Source: Lingula anatina (taxonomy: Eukaryota > Brachiopoda > Lingulata > Lingulida > Lingulidae). Taken from it: a stretch of DNA of 64,000 nucleotides. Location of the stretch: contig NW_019774513.1 in NCBI RefSeq assembly GCF_001039355.2, positions 712,329 to 776,328 of the forward strand. The letters are read 5' to 3'. The notes below the pieces were generated by a model. The model made no database searches. It was not told where the DNA came from and worked only from the letters and a program-made list of their open reading frames with translations. Each line of letters begins with the position of its first letter. Position 1 is the first letter of the stretch. Shown one piece after another: positions 36,532-47,848 of this stretch. Made by a program: the position numbers and the translations under genes.

Positions 36532-39414
36532 TTAACTAGTCAGTGTTGGTGTTGCTGCAGTAGACGATGTGGGCGTGGGTGTTGATGCTGCTGTTACGTC
36601 ATTGTTATTGATGGCGTTATTGGTATGATTCTGATAGGCCTGGTTTTCAAAGTTTGTGCCATTTTGTACATATGAAGAACCAAGTCCATAAAGATGCCCA
36701 CAGTATTTGGCATCATCAATGTTATCCTCAAAGAACATCTGAAGAAAAGGGGAAAAAAACACCATGCATCCATGAAAACTTTTTTAAATATAGGTTTCAG
36801 TTTCTTGTCTAAGCATGATAACAGACATTCAGCATTTTCCATCTCTATCATAACTTGAATATAAATAACTAAGAAACTAATTTTTTCTCTTACCTCTCTC
36901 ATCTTAAAGAAAGCGTGTCCTGTCAGGAGGGCATCACTGCCTGCTTGATGCTGTGGACCTATCCTTGTAAGCTGGAAGATTGTGAAATGAAAATTAAGAA
37001 GCTTCTGTTAAATAGAAGATACAGGATGCTGTGGACCTATCCTTGTAAGCTGGAAGATTGTGAAATGAAAATTAAGAAGCTTCTGTTAAATAGAAGATAC
37101 AGGATGCTGTGGACTTATCCTTGTAAGCTGGAAGATTGTGAAATGAAAACTAAGCTTCTAGATACAGCATTTCAAACAAACCATGTGAATTTTCCCTCTT
37201 GATTTTTAAGCAGACAAAAGATTGTACAGATAGTCTATGGAGATTTTTTTAGAACAACAATATGATTAAGAAAGAAGTTTTGCCAAAAGTAATAAATCAA
37301 CATCATCAAACTTACTTCTAGTTGGTCAGCTACCTCTTGTAGTCCTCCTTTCAAGTTTTTACAGCTCTTCATCAGATATTTCACATCATAGATGTTAGGG
37401 AAGAATATCCTTAACAGTTCAAAGAATTCCTGTTCCTCTGAGGGCAAGTTTACATTGGTCAGAAGTTTCAGCAAGTATCCAAAGTCATAGCCACTGGATT
37501 GAAAGTTGAAAAATAATTCATAAATGTTTTCATCTAATGACACAAATTACTCTTAAACAGTTAAAAGTTAAATCATTATAAAAAGTTCTGCAGTGTGATT
37601 AATAACCATCATTTGATATAAACATTTTTGTTGAAAACACCAGTTTCTATCTCTATCACAAAAATATATCATAAATGAAGAATTTTAACTTCAAAATAGG
37701 TTTATGGATTGTTATTTCTTCAAGTTCTGGAACTGCAGTGCCTAAGAGATTAGGGGAAATGCTAAATTTTCCAAAAAAAAAAAAAAAAAATTTCTTAGCT
37801 ATATAAAGGTCTGAGGCACTTGGTATAGCTTAAACAATGAGCAAATCCAAATCAGAGAAGACTGAATATGCCCACTGAAAATATTGACAGTATTGAAGGC
37901 TCAGGGAAAAGTTTCACAGCCTTTTTTAAATGACCCACCTATGAAAAGACAGCCATCGTATTTGGTCGCTGAGAACAATCCCAGAGGTCATCAGAAGTTC
38001 TGCAAAGTCGTGGACGTCCACTCCGTCCTCTTGGTGCTGCGCAAACTGGATGCCAGACTTGGTGAGGAGATCTATGGAATCCTGCGCGTACATATCTTCT
38101 CTGTGATTGTAGGATAAAAATGTTTCAATCATCAAATTTCAGTATAATCTTGGGTCAAGTTGGTATTTATTTGCTTAATGCAAACACTTGTTCTCTACTT
38201 ACTTGTCTAGTCGGATAACTTTAAATATTCTTAACTACTCAACAAGTACAAATCTGTTATTTTTTGGCAAAAAATAACCACATAGCCTTGGGTCTATAAA
38301 ATACAACATAACAATATCTGTCTTATGAGATATCAATCCCAACATTAAACTGAGAATGGGAGAGTTTTTGAGTGAATGTGTGGCTTACATACAACTAAAC
38401 TGAAATTAAAATAAAAATACTAAGGGGTGATATGTTCCTTACGTGAGATTAAACTTGAAGTTAAACTGCCACGTAGAATGTGGTGTGGGAGCCTGTCCAT
38501 TGTCATCTAAAAAAGTCAGTCCTATCTGTATTACTTTGAGGAGATCTACATTACACCTTAGTAACTGGTATTGGTAGTCTGCAGTACTCCTGAACTCTCC
38601 TATTGGCCTGGCTACAACACCTGGAAACTCTGTGTCCTGAAATTAGAATGGAAAATTAGCCATTAAAAAAACCCATGCAATACTGGACTTAGTAATATTT
38701 TGAAAAACATCTATTATGCTAGTGCATGCGACATTCGATTTTTTCTATGTGAATTACAAATTAATCTGTTTACCATAATCTTTAAATAACTGCATAAAAA
38801 TATCACAGAATATGTAAAACACTATTTTGATAATTTTATGTTCCTACTGTCTTTAGAGGTACATACAAACCGAGCATCGGTGGAGCGTGGATACCCAGTA
38901 ACACATGTAAACCACTTTTACTAGTTTCTTATACGACTCTAAAAAATTCGACATGCCAAGGGATAAACTGAATAAATCACCCGATCAGCAATAAAAGAGC
39001 TTTAGAGTGCTCCTTTCTTAAAATTTTTGGTTGTCAATTTAACCTACTTTCGTGACCTACTTTTCTGCCCCATTGACATACACATAGAATGCTAGCAGAA
39101 AAATCTGTTCAAACATCACTTTCGGGTAAAATTAAACAATGCCTTTTGGTAATTCTCTTAGTTATACTACTTCAAACTATATGCTGGCATTTGGTTGGTT
39201 TTTATGACAAAAAATTGACTTTGTATGTATCTTTAATTGTTACGGGCATGCAATTTCTCGTACAAAAATAAGACCAGAAAGTTATGCCGCTGCATCATAC
39301 CATTGCAATGTATCTGTATTTTGGGACCATTTGTCTGATTTTTGCAAATTCTTCCTCAAGGTTGCTTGCCCATACATCTTGAATACCATGGTCTTGCTGG
39401 GTCGCTGATGGCAT
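36532..39414 (-). CDS. CNOT7: CCR4-NOT complex deadenylase subunit 7 (CAF1), complete
   Basis: The DEDD-type 3'-5' exoribonuclease of the CCR4-NOT complex, which shortens mRNA poly(A) tails in the cytoplasm. Exons: 39414-39301, 38636-38443, 38100-37939, 37493-37316, 36971-36894, 36738-36532. All introns are GT-AG and the phases join into 310 aa plus stop, close to the 285 aa of the human protein. Landmarks: start MPSATQQDHG; catalytic DTEFPG at the start of exon 2; HSTWQFNFKFNLT; LLMTSGIVLSDQIRWLSFH; SGYDFGYLLKLLT with the second aspartate; IYDVKYLMKSCKNLKGGLQ; GPQHQAGSDALLTG with the last acidic residue and its histidine; FFEDNIDDAKYCGHLYGLG. All active-site residues are in place. The C-terminal tail after YVQNG is rich in Asn, then Thr/Pro/Ala, and unlike vertebrate tails. 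CNOT8 is the vertebrate paralogue; this gene equals both. Confidence 0.95.
36947..37154. repeat. 78-bp tandem repeat, 2.7 copies, across a CNOT7 splice acceptor
   Basis: Starts of the unit are at 36947, 37025 and 37103; the third is partial with a few changes. On the minus strand each unit contains the pyrimidine tract, the CTTCCAG acceptor and the first 25 bases of exon 5. Only the copy at 36971 continues into the exon. Using either of the other two acceptors would add sequence ending in an in-frame TAA. Confidence 0.95.
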
Positions 39415-40223
39415 ACTTCTTTCCTTTGCTTTCCCTGCAGTGCTAGCCTTTTCAAGTTTATCTTAAAATAGTCTGCCTCATTCAGTATGACTCAATCTGA
39501 AATATAACGGCACAAAGACTGTATGCAATCATTTAAAGTGTGACAAAATTGACGTTTCGATTAAGCATACCTCAAAGATAAAATATCTTTTAATACAGAA
39601 TTTGCGAAGCGTGTCCATCTTACATCAGTCATTCAATTTAATTCATTAATAAAATACCCCCTCCGAAATCTGACGATGGACTGTGCTTAAGCCAATCGGT
39701 TGAACCGCCACTCATATCACATCCTGTATGTAACCACACAGGAGGTACAACCTTTCTTAACCTAATCATCCCTTGATCAAAAGAGACCACTTAACCATAT
39801 TAACTGCACATATTGCTGTAGTAAAGGAGTAAACAACTGGTATATATTCGTCTCGTGCACCGCGGGCAAGGGCACTGGGGGTCGGGGAAATGTTGGCGGG
39901 TTTTCGATCTTTTTAATCGGTTACTTTCCATAAAATCGATAGTGTAGCAAACTACTCTAAGTCTTCTTACCTCACACCATGCAGGTTGCTATGATCGCCC
40001 CTCGGTCAGGGGTTAAATGATAGTTTTTGCTTGGGTTTCCTGTCTTTCTTTTCAGAACTTGTACTTAGCTTGGCGACTGCGCAAGGTGGGCAACTAGTGC
40101 ATTGTGGGATATATAGAGCGCAAAATCGATGACGTACTTCACACTTCCTGTATGATTAAAGGTATGAAGTTTTAAAAACACGTCTATTTAGCTTTACAAT
40201 TCCGACTGATCATCACTTAGAAC
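39415..40223. promoter_or_regulatory. Shared promoter region of CNOT7 and VPS37A
   Basis: The 809 bases between the two divergent start codons must hold both 5' untranslated regions and promoters. They are more GC-rich than the flanks around 39850-40140. On the minus strand, ATCCCACAATGCA (40098-40110) fits the known ZNF143/Staf site core, and ATGACGTA at 40129-40136 fits a CREB/ATF half-site. Both are short matches judged by eye. No TATA box is in an obvious position. Confidence 0.55.
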
Positions 40224-43200
40224 ATGAGCTGGATTTTCAGCAAACCTAAGACTAATTTGCCAGCCCCGACGGCCTTGGAGCAACAAAGAACAAGACAGAT
40301 AGAATCGTTGAAAAATTTACACAGGTCTGTGCTAGTGTTTATTTACAGATCTGACACCATACTGATACCACTAGTAGTAGTAGTTACCTAAGTAAGGGCG
40401 AAATAACTATTGTTACAGTTTATTAAAATATCGCAAAAAATCGCAAAAAATATTCTTGCCTTCCAAATGTGACGTATTGTACTGGTGGAGAGTCCAAACT
40501 TTTGGTGTTTTCCTTTGCCAGATGATAATGATTTGTTTGTGGTTTTGTTTTACAGTGTTGTAGAAGTGCTAAGAGATAGAGAATACAGAATAACATTTAC
40601 TGTGGTCGGAGGCCCTTTAACTCTACAAATGTAAGTATTTCAGAAAACATGACATCACACCATGTGTACTAACTAGTAGCCTTATTGTTTCATTGTCTGT
40701 TTGTTCAAATTCTTTCATGCAATATGTTTACCTACATGTAAGAGTTCCCTTATATACTGTAGCGATTTGGGGGGAGAAAACACCAAGGCTCGACCAGGAC
40801 TCGAACACGCAAACCGTGCGACCGCTCTTACCTACTGAGCTACCGAGCCCGGGACAATCCCGGCCAGCCACTACAATACTCTCCTTTTTACCAAAATCAG
40901 TATTACATTTTAATTCATGGATGACATGCAATGTTTCATCTATCTGATTATATCAATTAGCAATGTGTTTTATCCTGGGGTAGCGCTAGCAATTTTTTTC
41001 ACTTAGCCAAGTCACCATATTTTTGTCAATTTGTTATCAAAATGGTTATAATTTGGCTAAAACATGTCAAATCAAGCCCCTTTTCTTTAGCCAATTTAAG
41101 TCAGTTTTAGCATTTGGTTAAATTGGCGAGTGTTAGCGCTACCCCAGGTTTTATCTCATATTTTACTTTTATTCAATGGTAAGGTACACACAAAATGAAT
41201 TCTTTGTTATTCCATACTGAAACTTAAGCCTAATCTTATCCTTATACTCTGTGCCTAATAAATATGTACACTGTTACATACAAGGTAATAAGTAAATATA
41301 TTTTGTGATGCAATTGTTCCCTTGTTTTAAAAGACATCAAAAATGAATTTTGAGACTTTTCTTGACCTAACAATATTTTCTACTAAAGATTGATTTTTTC
41401 ATTTTCCAGAAATTTACCCCCAGGATTTCCTTCTGTAAAACCAGAAGTGACAGTACAGCCTGCGATACAACACCCGTGGGTGAACAGTCAACTACAAGTG
41501 GTGGCCTGTCCTGCTCTGCTAAGTGTAAGTAGTCTTCTCTTGAAAACAAACATGGGCACTGCCACCTGGTGATCCATGGTGGATTTAGAGTCATTGAAAA
41601 TCCACAAGCTTTGGTCAATTTGAAAGCAGGAATGCATTGAGGATGCTAACTTTTATAGATACCCTGGTCAAGGGGCACATAAATTGAGCTCGATCAACAG
41701 GGCTGCGTGCAGTATTGTGTGATTGTGCTGTTTTGATAGAACAGGCCATGGTAAAGCTGCCCACTCCTGTGGCCAAGAGATGATGATGATGATGATGATT
41801 GGTGTTGAGGTAAAACAAACAGCATTTTTACTGATCCACCACTTCCACCACCGATAGATAGCTCTGTATCTTTGGTGAGGCCAACTCGAACTAGTTGTAC
41901 TTCTCTTGCACCAGGCATTTTGATTTTGTGCATTGAGCTCATTTTGGTTGAAACCCAAGACCCTTTCCTTTTGCCTGATTGTTTTGTTCCTTTGGTAAGG
42001 CCAACTGGAGGTCTTTTTGTATTTTTTGCAACTTTTGTGGTAAGTGTTGCATTATAGGTGGCAGCAGCAGCTGAACTGATATTTTTCCTGAATGGGTGCC
42101 CATTGTTTTGCAAAGCAGGAGAGATTTTTAAAAGGTCATAAAACAAAGATTGAAAGGTTAAATTTGAGTGGCTACTTATTTGATGCTCTGTTTGAGAATT
42201 CAATTTGGTCATTACTTTTCCTGACATAAAGATGAGTGTGCACAGAAGTATCAGGATGAAGATAAGTAATACAGTCTGTTTTTTAAAGCACCACCATTTT
42301 AAGTTTTCTGTGCTGAATTCAGATGTCCAGCTGTCTTTGCAGTCTGCCTTGGCAGTGGAAAGAGCACTTGATAGTGCACTTTGAAGATGTCCTTTTAAAA
42401 AAGATTGGTCTGTGTCATCCAAAGCTTTACATAGTTTCTCAAAGGGTTCCTTTGCAGGATCACACATCATAATGTATTCCATGAGTTTTGTATTCTTTGC
42501 AGTATTTGTTTGGCCATTAGGAGCTGTTTGTGTTGCTATGTTTTCATATTGGTCATCACTGATGATACCATCTCCAATGAGATGTGGTGCTACCTCATCA
42601 CTGTGCATGTTTTCTGTGACATACAGGAATCCTTCGTGGTTCAGCAGTGCATTTTTGTGATGTCTCTCCATGCTGAAAACAAAATCATAGAGTTATTTTA
42701 TGTATGTAATTTGATTTGAAAATTTGTGCATAATAATTTTTAAGATTAAAATTGTAATTTGTTTGTCCAATAATGGAAGATACAAAGTTCTTCATATTTA
42801 ATCAGTCTTCCTTATTTCCTCTTGTCCTGTTTCATTGGCTGTCAGACAAGATTCTTGTCTAAAATCTCACAAATTAGGCAAGATTTCATGGGAGAGTCAG
42901 TGGATTCAGAAATAATTGCACACTAGCAAGTCCAATGTAACCCTGAATAAATACAAACAGAATTTATCCACATATAATTTTCAATTGCTAATAGGTCGTT
43001 TTCTCGTAAGTTTTGACAAGGTAGTCCACTTATTTAAGTTATCACAGATGTTACCCATTGTGTCCAATCCGGGCTGGGGCACGTCAAATGCAGAGTTTAT
43101 ATTTTCCAAATGATATGTGTAGATAACTTTCAATTAATGATAACCTATGGTATTTTGCTTTGTAGTTAAGTTAGCAGCCTTACAGCTTATGTTGGGATTT

Positions 43201-46200
43201 TTCTGAGCCTAATAGTAGTTATGGGTAATAGGGTAATATGACACCGTTAGTCTTATTTTATGTACAGACCAGTACCTAATAAGCGGTCTGAGCCTAGTGG
43301 GAGCTTGCTTCCAACCCCCTCCATACATCTGCCCTTTGTTGCATTTGCTGATTTTATTACTAGTACATGAGAGAAAATTTAACTTGTCATTCTCTTGTTG
43401 GTCTTTTGATTAATTTTACCTTCTAACTCACGGATAAAAAAAATTACTAGTACTGGTAGTAGGCCATTTGCTGATGTCATCATACTCCTTGAATGAGTTT
43501 AACCTTTTGGTACTTTTATTGTCAAAAAAGTAAAGTGCTACTGCATGATGTTTGATGCCAGGTTAATTGAAGTTTGACTGAATACACCTACATAGAAAAA
43601 AATTAGAAGCCACACATGTGCCATTTTGTACTCACCTTGTCTTTGTTACCACTCCTACAGCAACTGGGAGATGTTCAGATATTCTCAATATCTAAGTACA
43701 CGTCTGTTACTGATGACCTCAGATAACCTCAAAATGCTAGCTTTGAGCCTTTTGGACCTCGTTAGATTGTCCAGACAGAGTGAATATATCTGTACATATA
43801 TATCATTGTTTAAGCTAATCAAATCCTTTGACTGCTGACAGAGATATTGATGCCATGAACGAGATCAGATTTGGCTTCACTCTTATATACAAGTAGTTGT
43901 CAGGGATTCTACTACAGCAGTGGAATTTCCACAGTCCCAAAACAGAATTTAGGAAGTTATTTCTTAAGCAGTGTTTTCCCACCTGCCCGGGCCATGAATC
44001 ACTCCCTTTTGTTAAGGTATGTTGAAATGGGTCGCCGTGGGTGTCAGCTGTCAAAGGTCAATGCTTCTATGGGGGCCCCAATCTACATATGAATACAGGC
44101 GGGGAATTTCCATCTTTATGAAATTCTTTTCCGGCCTACAGGTCTCGAAATTTGGAAATTTGGTAGAAAATTATTACTAGTATTTTTTTAGAAATATAAT
44201 TTATTGCCTTTTTTTATTTCAGAAAGTTTCTCTTTTATCAGTTAATTTTTTTGTACATGTTTATTTATAATTTTGTAAGATGTTCTTACACTTTACTTTT
44301 ATAGATTTATGACAATAAGTATATAAAACAAATAATAAGAAGTTATCAGCCCCAATGGGTTTATGATTAAGCATTAAAAATATTCACAATATAAGGATAC
44401 TGAAATAAGTATATATTGACACTCCTAAATAAATATTGAATTAACATAGTTTTTCTTTCCAGTTTACAGTTCATTCAGATTTGAGTCGGGTCATCAAAGA
44501 TATCATGGAAGAGTTTCAAAGAAATCCACCTGTGTTTACTGCCACATCCTAGTAAGTTCATTTATATCCATGTTTAACTTAATATTTGGGACCAGACAAC
44601 TGATATTTTTATTTCTTGATTTTTTGTCCATGTTTTTTAACAAAGAAGTAGTTCCCTTATTTTGTTAAGATAATAGTGATGTTCTATGTGTTGTGATACC
44701 TTTGCTGTTACATGTACCAAATTTCACTTAGTTCCATTCATTTTCTGCTATGACAGTGGCCAGCCACCAGGTGGAGCTCCATCACTACCATATTCCCTCC
44801 ACCCGTCTACTGCAGCTCCTACGTTACCCAGTTATGCTAGCACATACGGCAGCACAGGTCCTCCAGAGTTCCATGATTACGTGAGGGATACAAATGTTAT
44901 GTCACCCACACTACCAGCCACACGGGGGGTGTACAGACCACCCACTAACGTAACAACGGGAAGTCAGGTCAGAGAACTTACAAGTTGCCAGTCTTTCCCT
45001 TTCTTCATAGGAGTGATACAAAGAAAATGACCGGACTTGTTGCCAGCAATGTCACAAGGGGGAGTTTATGTTAAAAAAGAAATGTTTTTACTGTGACACC
45101 TACGTGTGTTCATAGAACCTAGATCAACTTCTGATTTAGAATGGATCATTTGTTGGCCAAAAGAGAGATACTTTCAAACTTCTAAACCTCCCCTGCCTAA
45201 GGGCCAGATGGAGTTTGGGGAGTTTGTGAAAACTGAAGTCTGTTATGCATAATAGGGCAACCAATAAACAGATCGGTGATTATTTCACAGTTTCTGTAGT
45301 TTGAAATATTACTTCCTCTACAGACAGAATACCGAGGCAAACTAGCTTTTAGACTCTTTTACAAAAAGAATTGGAACAAAGGACTAGTGGATATTTGTCA
45401 GTGATCAAAATACTCTTAATTGCTTCAAGAAGACTAATTGTTTTGTTTATCATTTCAGGAACCCAGTTTTTCATTTACAAAATACCAAATGCCAGAAATA
45501 CCAGTGTCATTTCCCCAGTTGCATAACATGAGGTAATGGTGATTTTTTTTCTTTAGTTCCATCTCAGATTTGCACTGAAAGAAATAAGCTTGTGTGTGTA
45601 ACAAAGGTACATACAAATACATACATAATTTGAAGTACTATAATTATAGAATATTGATTATAAGTATAGATATAATCTGTGTACCTTTTGGGGAGTAAAG
45701 TTTAGCTGAGATATTCTGATTTGGATAACAAATCTATGGCTAAAATTGTTTGTAGTTTGGCTCGTAGATGTTATATAAAAATAGCTATGTCTATTCCTAT
45801 TTAACTTTACAGCATTCAACAGCTTCAAGAGTTTGAAAATGATGAGGGGAAACTGCTGGGGATCATCGAGGAACTGCCTTCTCTAGTGCAGTTGAAAAAA
45901 GACAGAAAGGAATTTTGTGAAGAGAATGAAAAATTAGCAAGTAGGTTTATGTTTGGTTGAGGGGTTGAGAATGAATCTAGTTACTCTCTTAATTTAGTCA
46001 GTGAAATTTAGTGTATTTGTTAATTTGAAGCATACTCAGTACTTAAATATTTGCATCATTCATGATGTAGAAATCTGCTTTACCTTAAAACAGATTTTTT
46101 TCCCTGCTTTATCTTGTGCTACTTTGTTCAGTGCTACAGTAAGATAAGTACAAATGTTCCAGATGTCATGCTTCAGGTATCATTGATAATGTTTAACTTT

Positions 46201-47800
46201 TCTTCTATGACTTTGTGTATGATTTGGACTTTTAGACTGGAACAAAATGCAGTGACCTTGGGTTTTAATTATTTCTCATTTTTTGCCTTTCATTTTAGGG
46301 GAAAACCTTTCAAAAGAGCCAGAAATAGAATCTTTAAAAGACAGTTTGTCAGAGCAGGTAAGATATATATTTCACATTGCTCCACAAAAGTGATTTCTTT
46401 TTCCACAGAAGTGATTTCTTTTTTCTTTTTTAGATGAACTTAAATGATTTCATGGCCAAACATATCTTTTAATTAAATTGAAGATGGGGGATATGCTCCA
46501 TCAAGCAAGTATCCAGTTGTGCGAGTTTATGCATGCATGTCTCACAGTGTTTGACCACCAGATGGCAGCAGGGGATGGACACTTCTTGCCACATGTTACT
46601 GTGCTGCCATCTGGCTGCCACATACTGTCAACTGTGACCAAGATTGACCAATGACAGTCAAAACTTTCAAGGGACAGATTCAACTCTTCAACTAGAACCA
46701 GACATTTTGATAACATACATACTAAAAACATTTATACCATGATTACAAGATTTTAATATAGAAGTTAAATTTCATTTTAATATTATTTTCCTTGTAGTTC
46801 ACAATACTTAAAGATTTAAAATCACAGTTTGACCAAAATGTGCAGAAACAGCAGGAACTCCACAGTACATTTAACCCAGGCCAACTGCAAGCCAACCTCA
46901 AGATTGCTGTCATGCAGGCAGAGGAGGCCTCAGAAAATATAGCACAGGAATTCTTAGATGGTAAGTATGGTAAACAGTTTGGAATGAGACTTTGGCTTTA
47001 TTTAGAAATTATTAGACAGCATATTTGATTTTTTTCACAGGTTGCAAGTTGTATCACAAAAGAATTTTAAGTTTATTCAAAAGTATTCCTGAGATGTTTT
47101 TATGTTTTGTACATTTTTTATTAATTTCACAATATTTGTTTTATATTACAACCTGTTATTCAAAAGCTACTATGTATAAATAGCTTCTTTGGATACACTT
47201 AGTGTTAACAGAATAAATATCTTTAAAGGCTGAATAAGTACTTTAAGTATTTTATCAACTGTATATACCCTTTATTGTGATGAAACTAGAATATATGTTA
47301 AATCATGAATTATTAATATTTTAGGAAAGTGTGATATCAGTACATTTAATCAACAGTTTTTAGAAAAAAGAAAGGTAAGAGATAGGATAGTGATCTGTTT
47401 TACTCAGTTTATGTAATGTTATTGCAGTCAGTGTGATGTAAATATTAAAAGACCACATGAACCTGCACAGTAATTCTGAATATTACAATTTTTCAGGATG
47501 TAGCTGATTAGTATATTTTCTAACTGAAAACAAGACAATCTTTGTGTCTTATTGATGGATGAGATAGATGTTTAGAATTCTCACCTTTTGAAATTACACA
47601 ATGATAAACAGTAACAGGAATAAAATCATATCATTTAATCTTTGATCAGTTTTGGATACAGATATTTCACGTGATCTTGGATCAGTTTCTCAAGGTCAAA
47701 TGTCATGTCTTTACAGATTTTTCACTTGAGGAGAACAAAAGAGGAGAAGTTACAGCAGCTTCTTGTTCACCAAGGCAGAGGTGGAGGGGGATACTACTGA
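40224..47800 (+). CDS. VPS37A: ESCRT-I subunit VPS37A, complete
   Basis: A subunit of ESCRT-I, which with TSG101, VPS28 and MVB12/UBAP1 sorts ubiquitinated cargo into multivesicular endosomes. Exons: 40224-40324, 40556-40630, 41410-41524, 44463-44551, 44757-44967, 45459-45532, 45813-45940, 46299-46357, 46798-46960, 47325-47374, 47717-47800. The phases close to 382 aa plus stop (human about 397). Residues 1 to about 125 form the UEV-like domain (start MSWIFSKPKT; FTVVGGPLTLQINLPPGFPS; HPWVNSQLQVV). A Pro/Ser/Thr-rich linker follows (exon 44757-44967). The Mod(r) helical domain begins near SIQQLQEFENDEGKL and ends ANLKIAVMQAEEASENIAQ, then FLDGKCDISTFNQQFLEKRK and RRTKEEKLQQLLVHQG, which match the VPS37 C-terminus. 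A further gene and several small repeats lie in its introns. Confidence 0.95.
40763..40885 (-). mobile_element. tRNA-like (SINE-type) element in VPS37A intron 2
   Basis: On the minus strand GGCTCGGTAGCTCAGTAGGTAAGAGC (about 40850-40825) resembles a tRNA acceptor and D arm with a pol III A box. GTTCGAGTCC with a following CGAGCC resembles a B box and 3' acceptor strand. The outer stem pairs over seven positions, but the tRNA-like part is only about 63 nt and has no good anticodon or T stem, so it is not a working tRNA. A small CCGGGATTGTCCCGG hairpin lies beside it. Confidence 0.5.
40974..41148. mobile_element. MITE with terminal inverted repeats in VPS37A intron 2
   Basis: The element starts CCTGGGGTAGCGCTAGCA and ends TGTTAGCGCTACCCCAGG, inverted repeats matching at 17 of 18 positions. 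It is flanked on both sides by TTTTAT (40968-40973 and 41149-41154), a likely target-site duplication. It is 175 bp long and AT-rich inside, with no coding capacity. Confidence 0.85.
41694..42671 (-). CDS. CARD and transmembrane protein nested in a VPS37A intron
   Basis: An uninterrupted 325-codon frame in the 2.9 kb intron between 41524 and 44463, on the opposite strand to its host. Residues about 10-100 look like a caspase recruitment domain: HLIGDGIISDDQYENIATQT, then KNTKLMEYIM and PFEKLCKALDDTDQSFLKGH, which follow the helix pattern of caspase-type CARDs. CARDs pair with each other in cell-death and innate immune signalling. A single hydrophobic segment, TVLLIFILILLCTLIFM, is at about 133-149. 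The C-terminal half is basic and low in complexity, has an imperfect VGLTK(G/D)T repeat, and a serine run from an ATG-type microsatellite. The ATG follows a good acceptor (ttttgttttcagcATG), so an upstream non-coding exon is possible. No named family member was recognised. Confidence 0.72.
   Translation of the reverse strand: MERHHKNALLNHEGFLYVTENMHSDEVAPHLIGDGIISDDQYENIATQTAPNGQTNTAKNTKLMEYIMMCDPAKEPFEKLCKALDDTDQSFLKGHLQSALSSALSTAKADCKDSWTSEFSTENLKWWCFKKQTVLLIFILILLCTLIFMSGKVMTKLNSQTEHQISSHSNLTFQSLFYDLLKISPALQNNGHPFRKNISSAAAATYNATLTTKVAKNTKRPPVGLTKGTKQSGKRKGSWVSTKMSSMHKIKMPGAREVQLVRVGLTKDTELSIGGGSGGSVKMLFVLPQHQSSSSSSSLGHRSGQLYHGLFYQNSTITQYCTQPC
46540..46625. repeat. Short hairpin in a VPS37A intron
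   Basis: CCAGATGGCAGCA (about 46557-46569) and TGCTGCCATCTGG (about 46601-46613) are exact reverse complements, 13 bases each with a loop of about 31 bases; weaker pairing continues outside. Probably the core of another non-autonomous inverted-repeat element. Confidence 0.6.
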
Positions 47801-47848
47801 CACATCAGCACTTCATGAAGAGACCATTTCCAGAGACTGTTGTACTAA

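Noticed and set aside
40763-40885. A functional tRNA gene
   Set aside because: About ten bases too short, with no proper anticodon stem or T stem; better read as a SINE-like relic.
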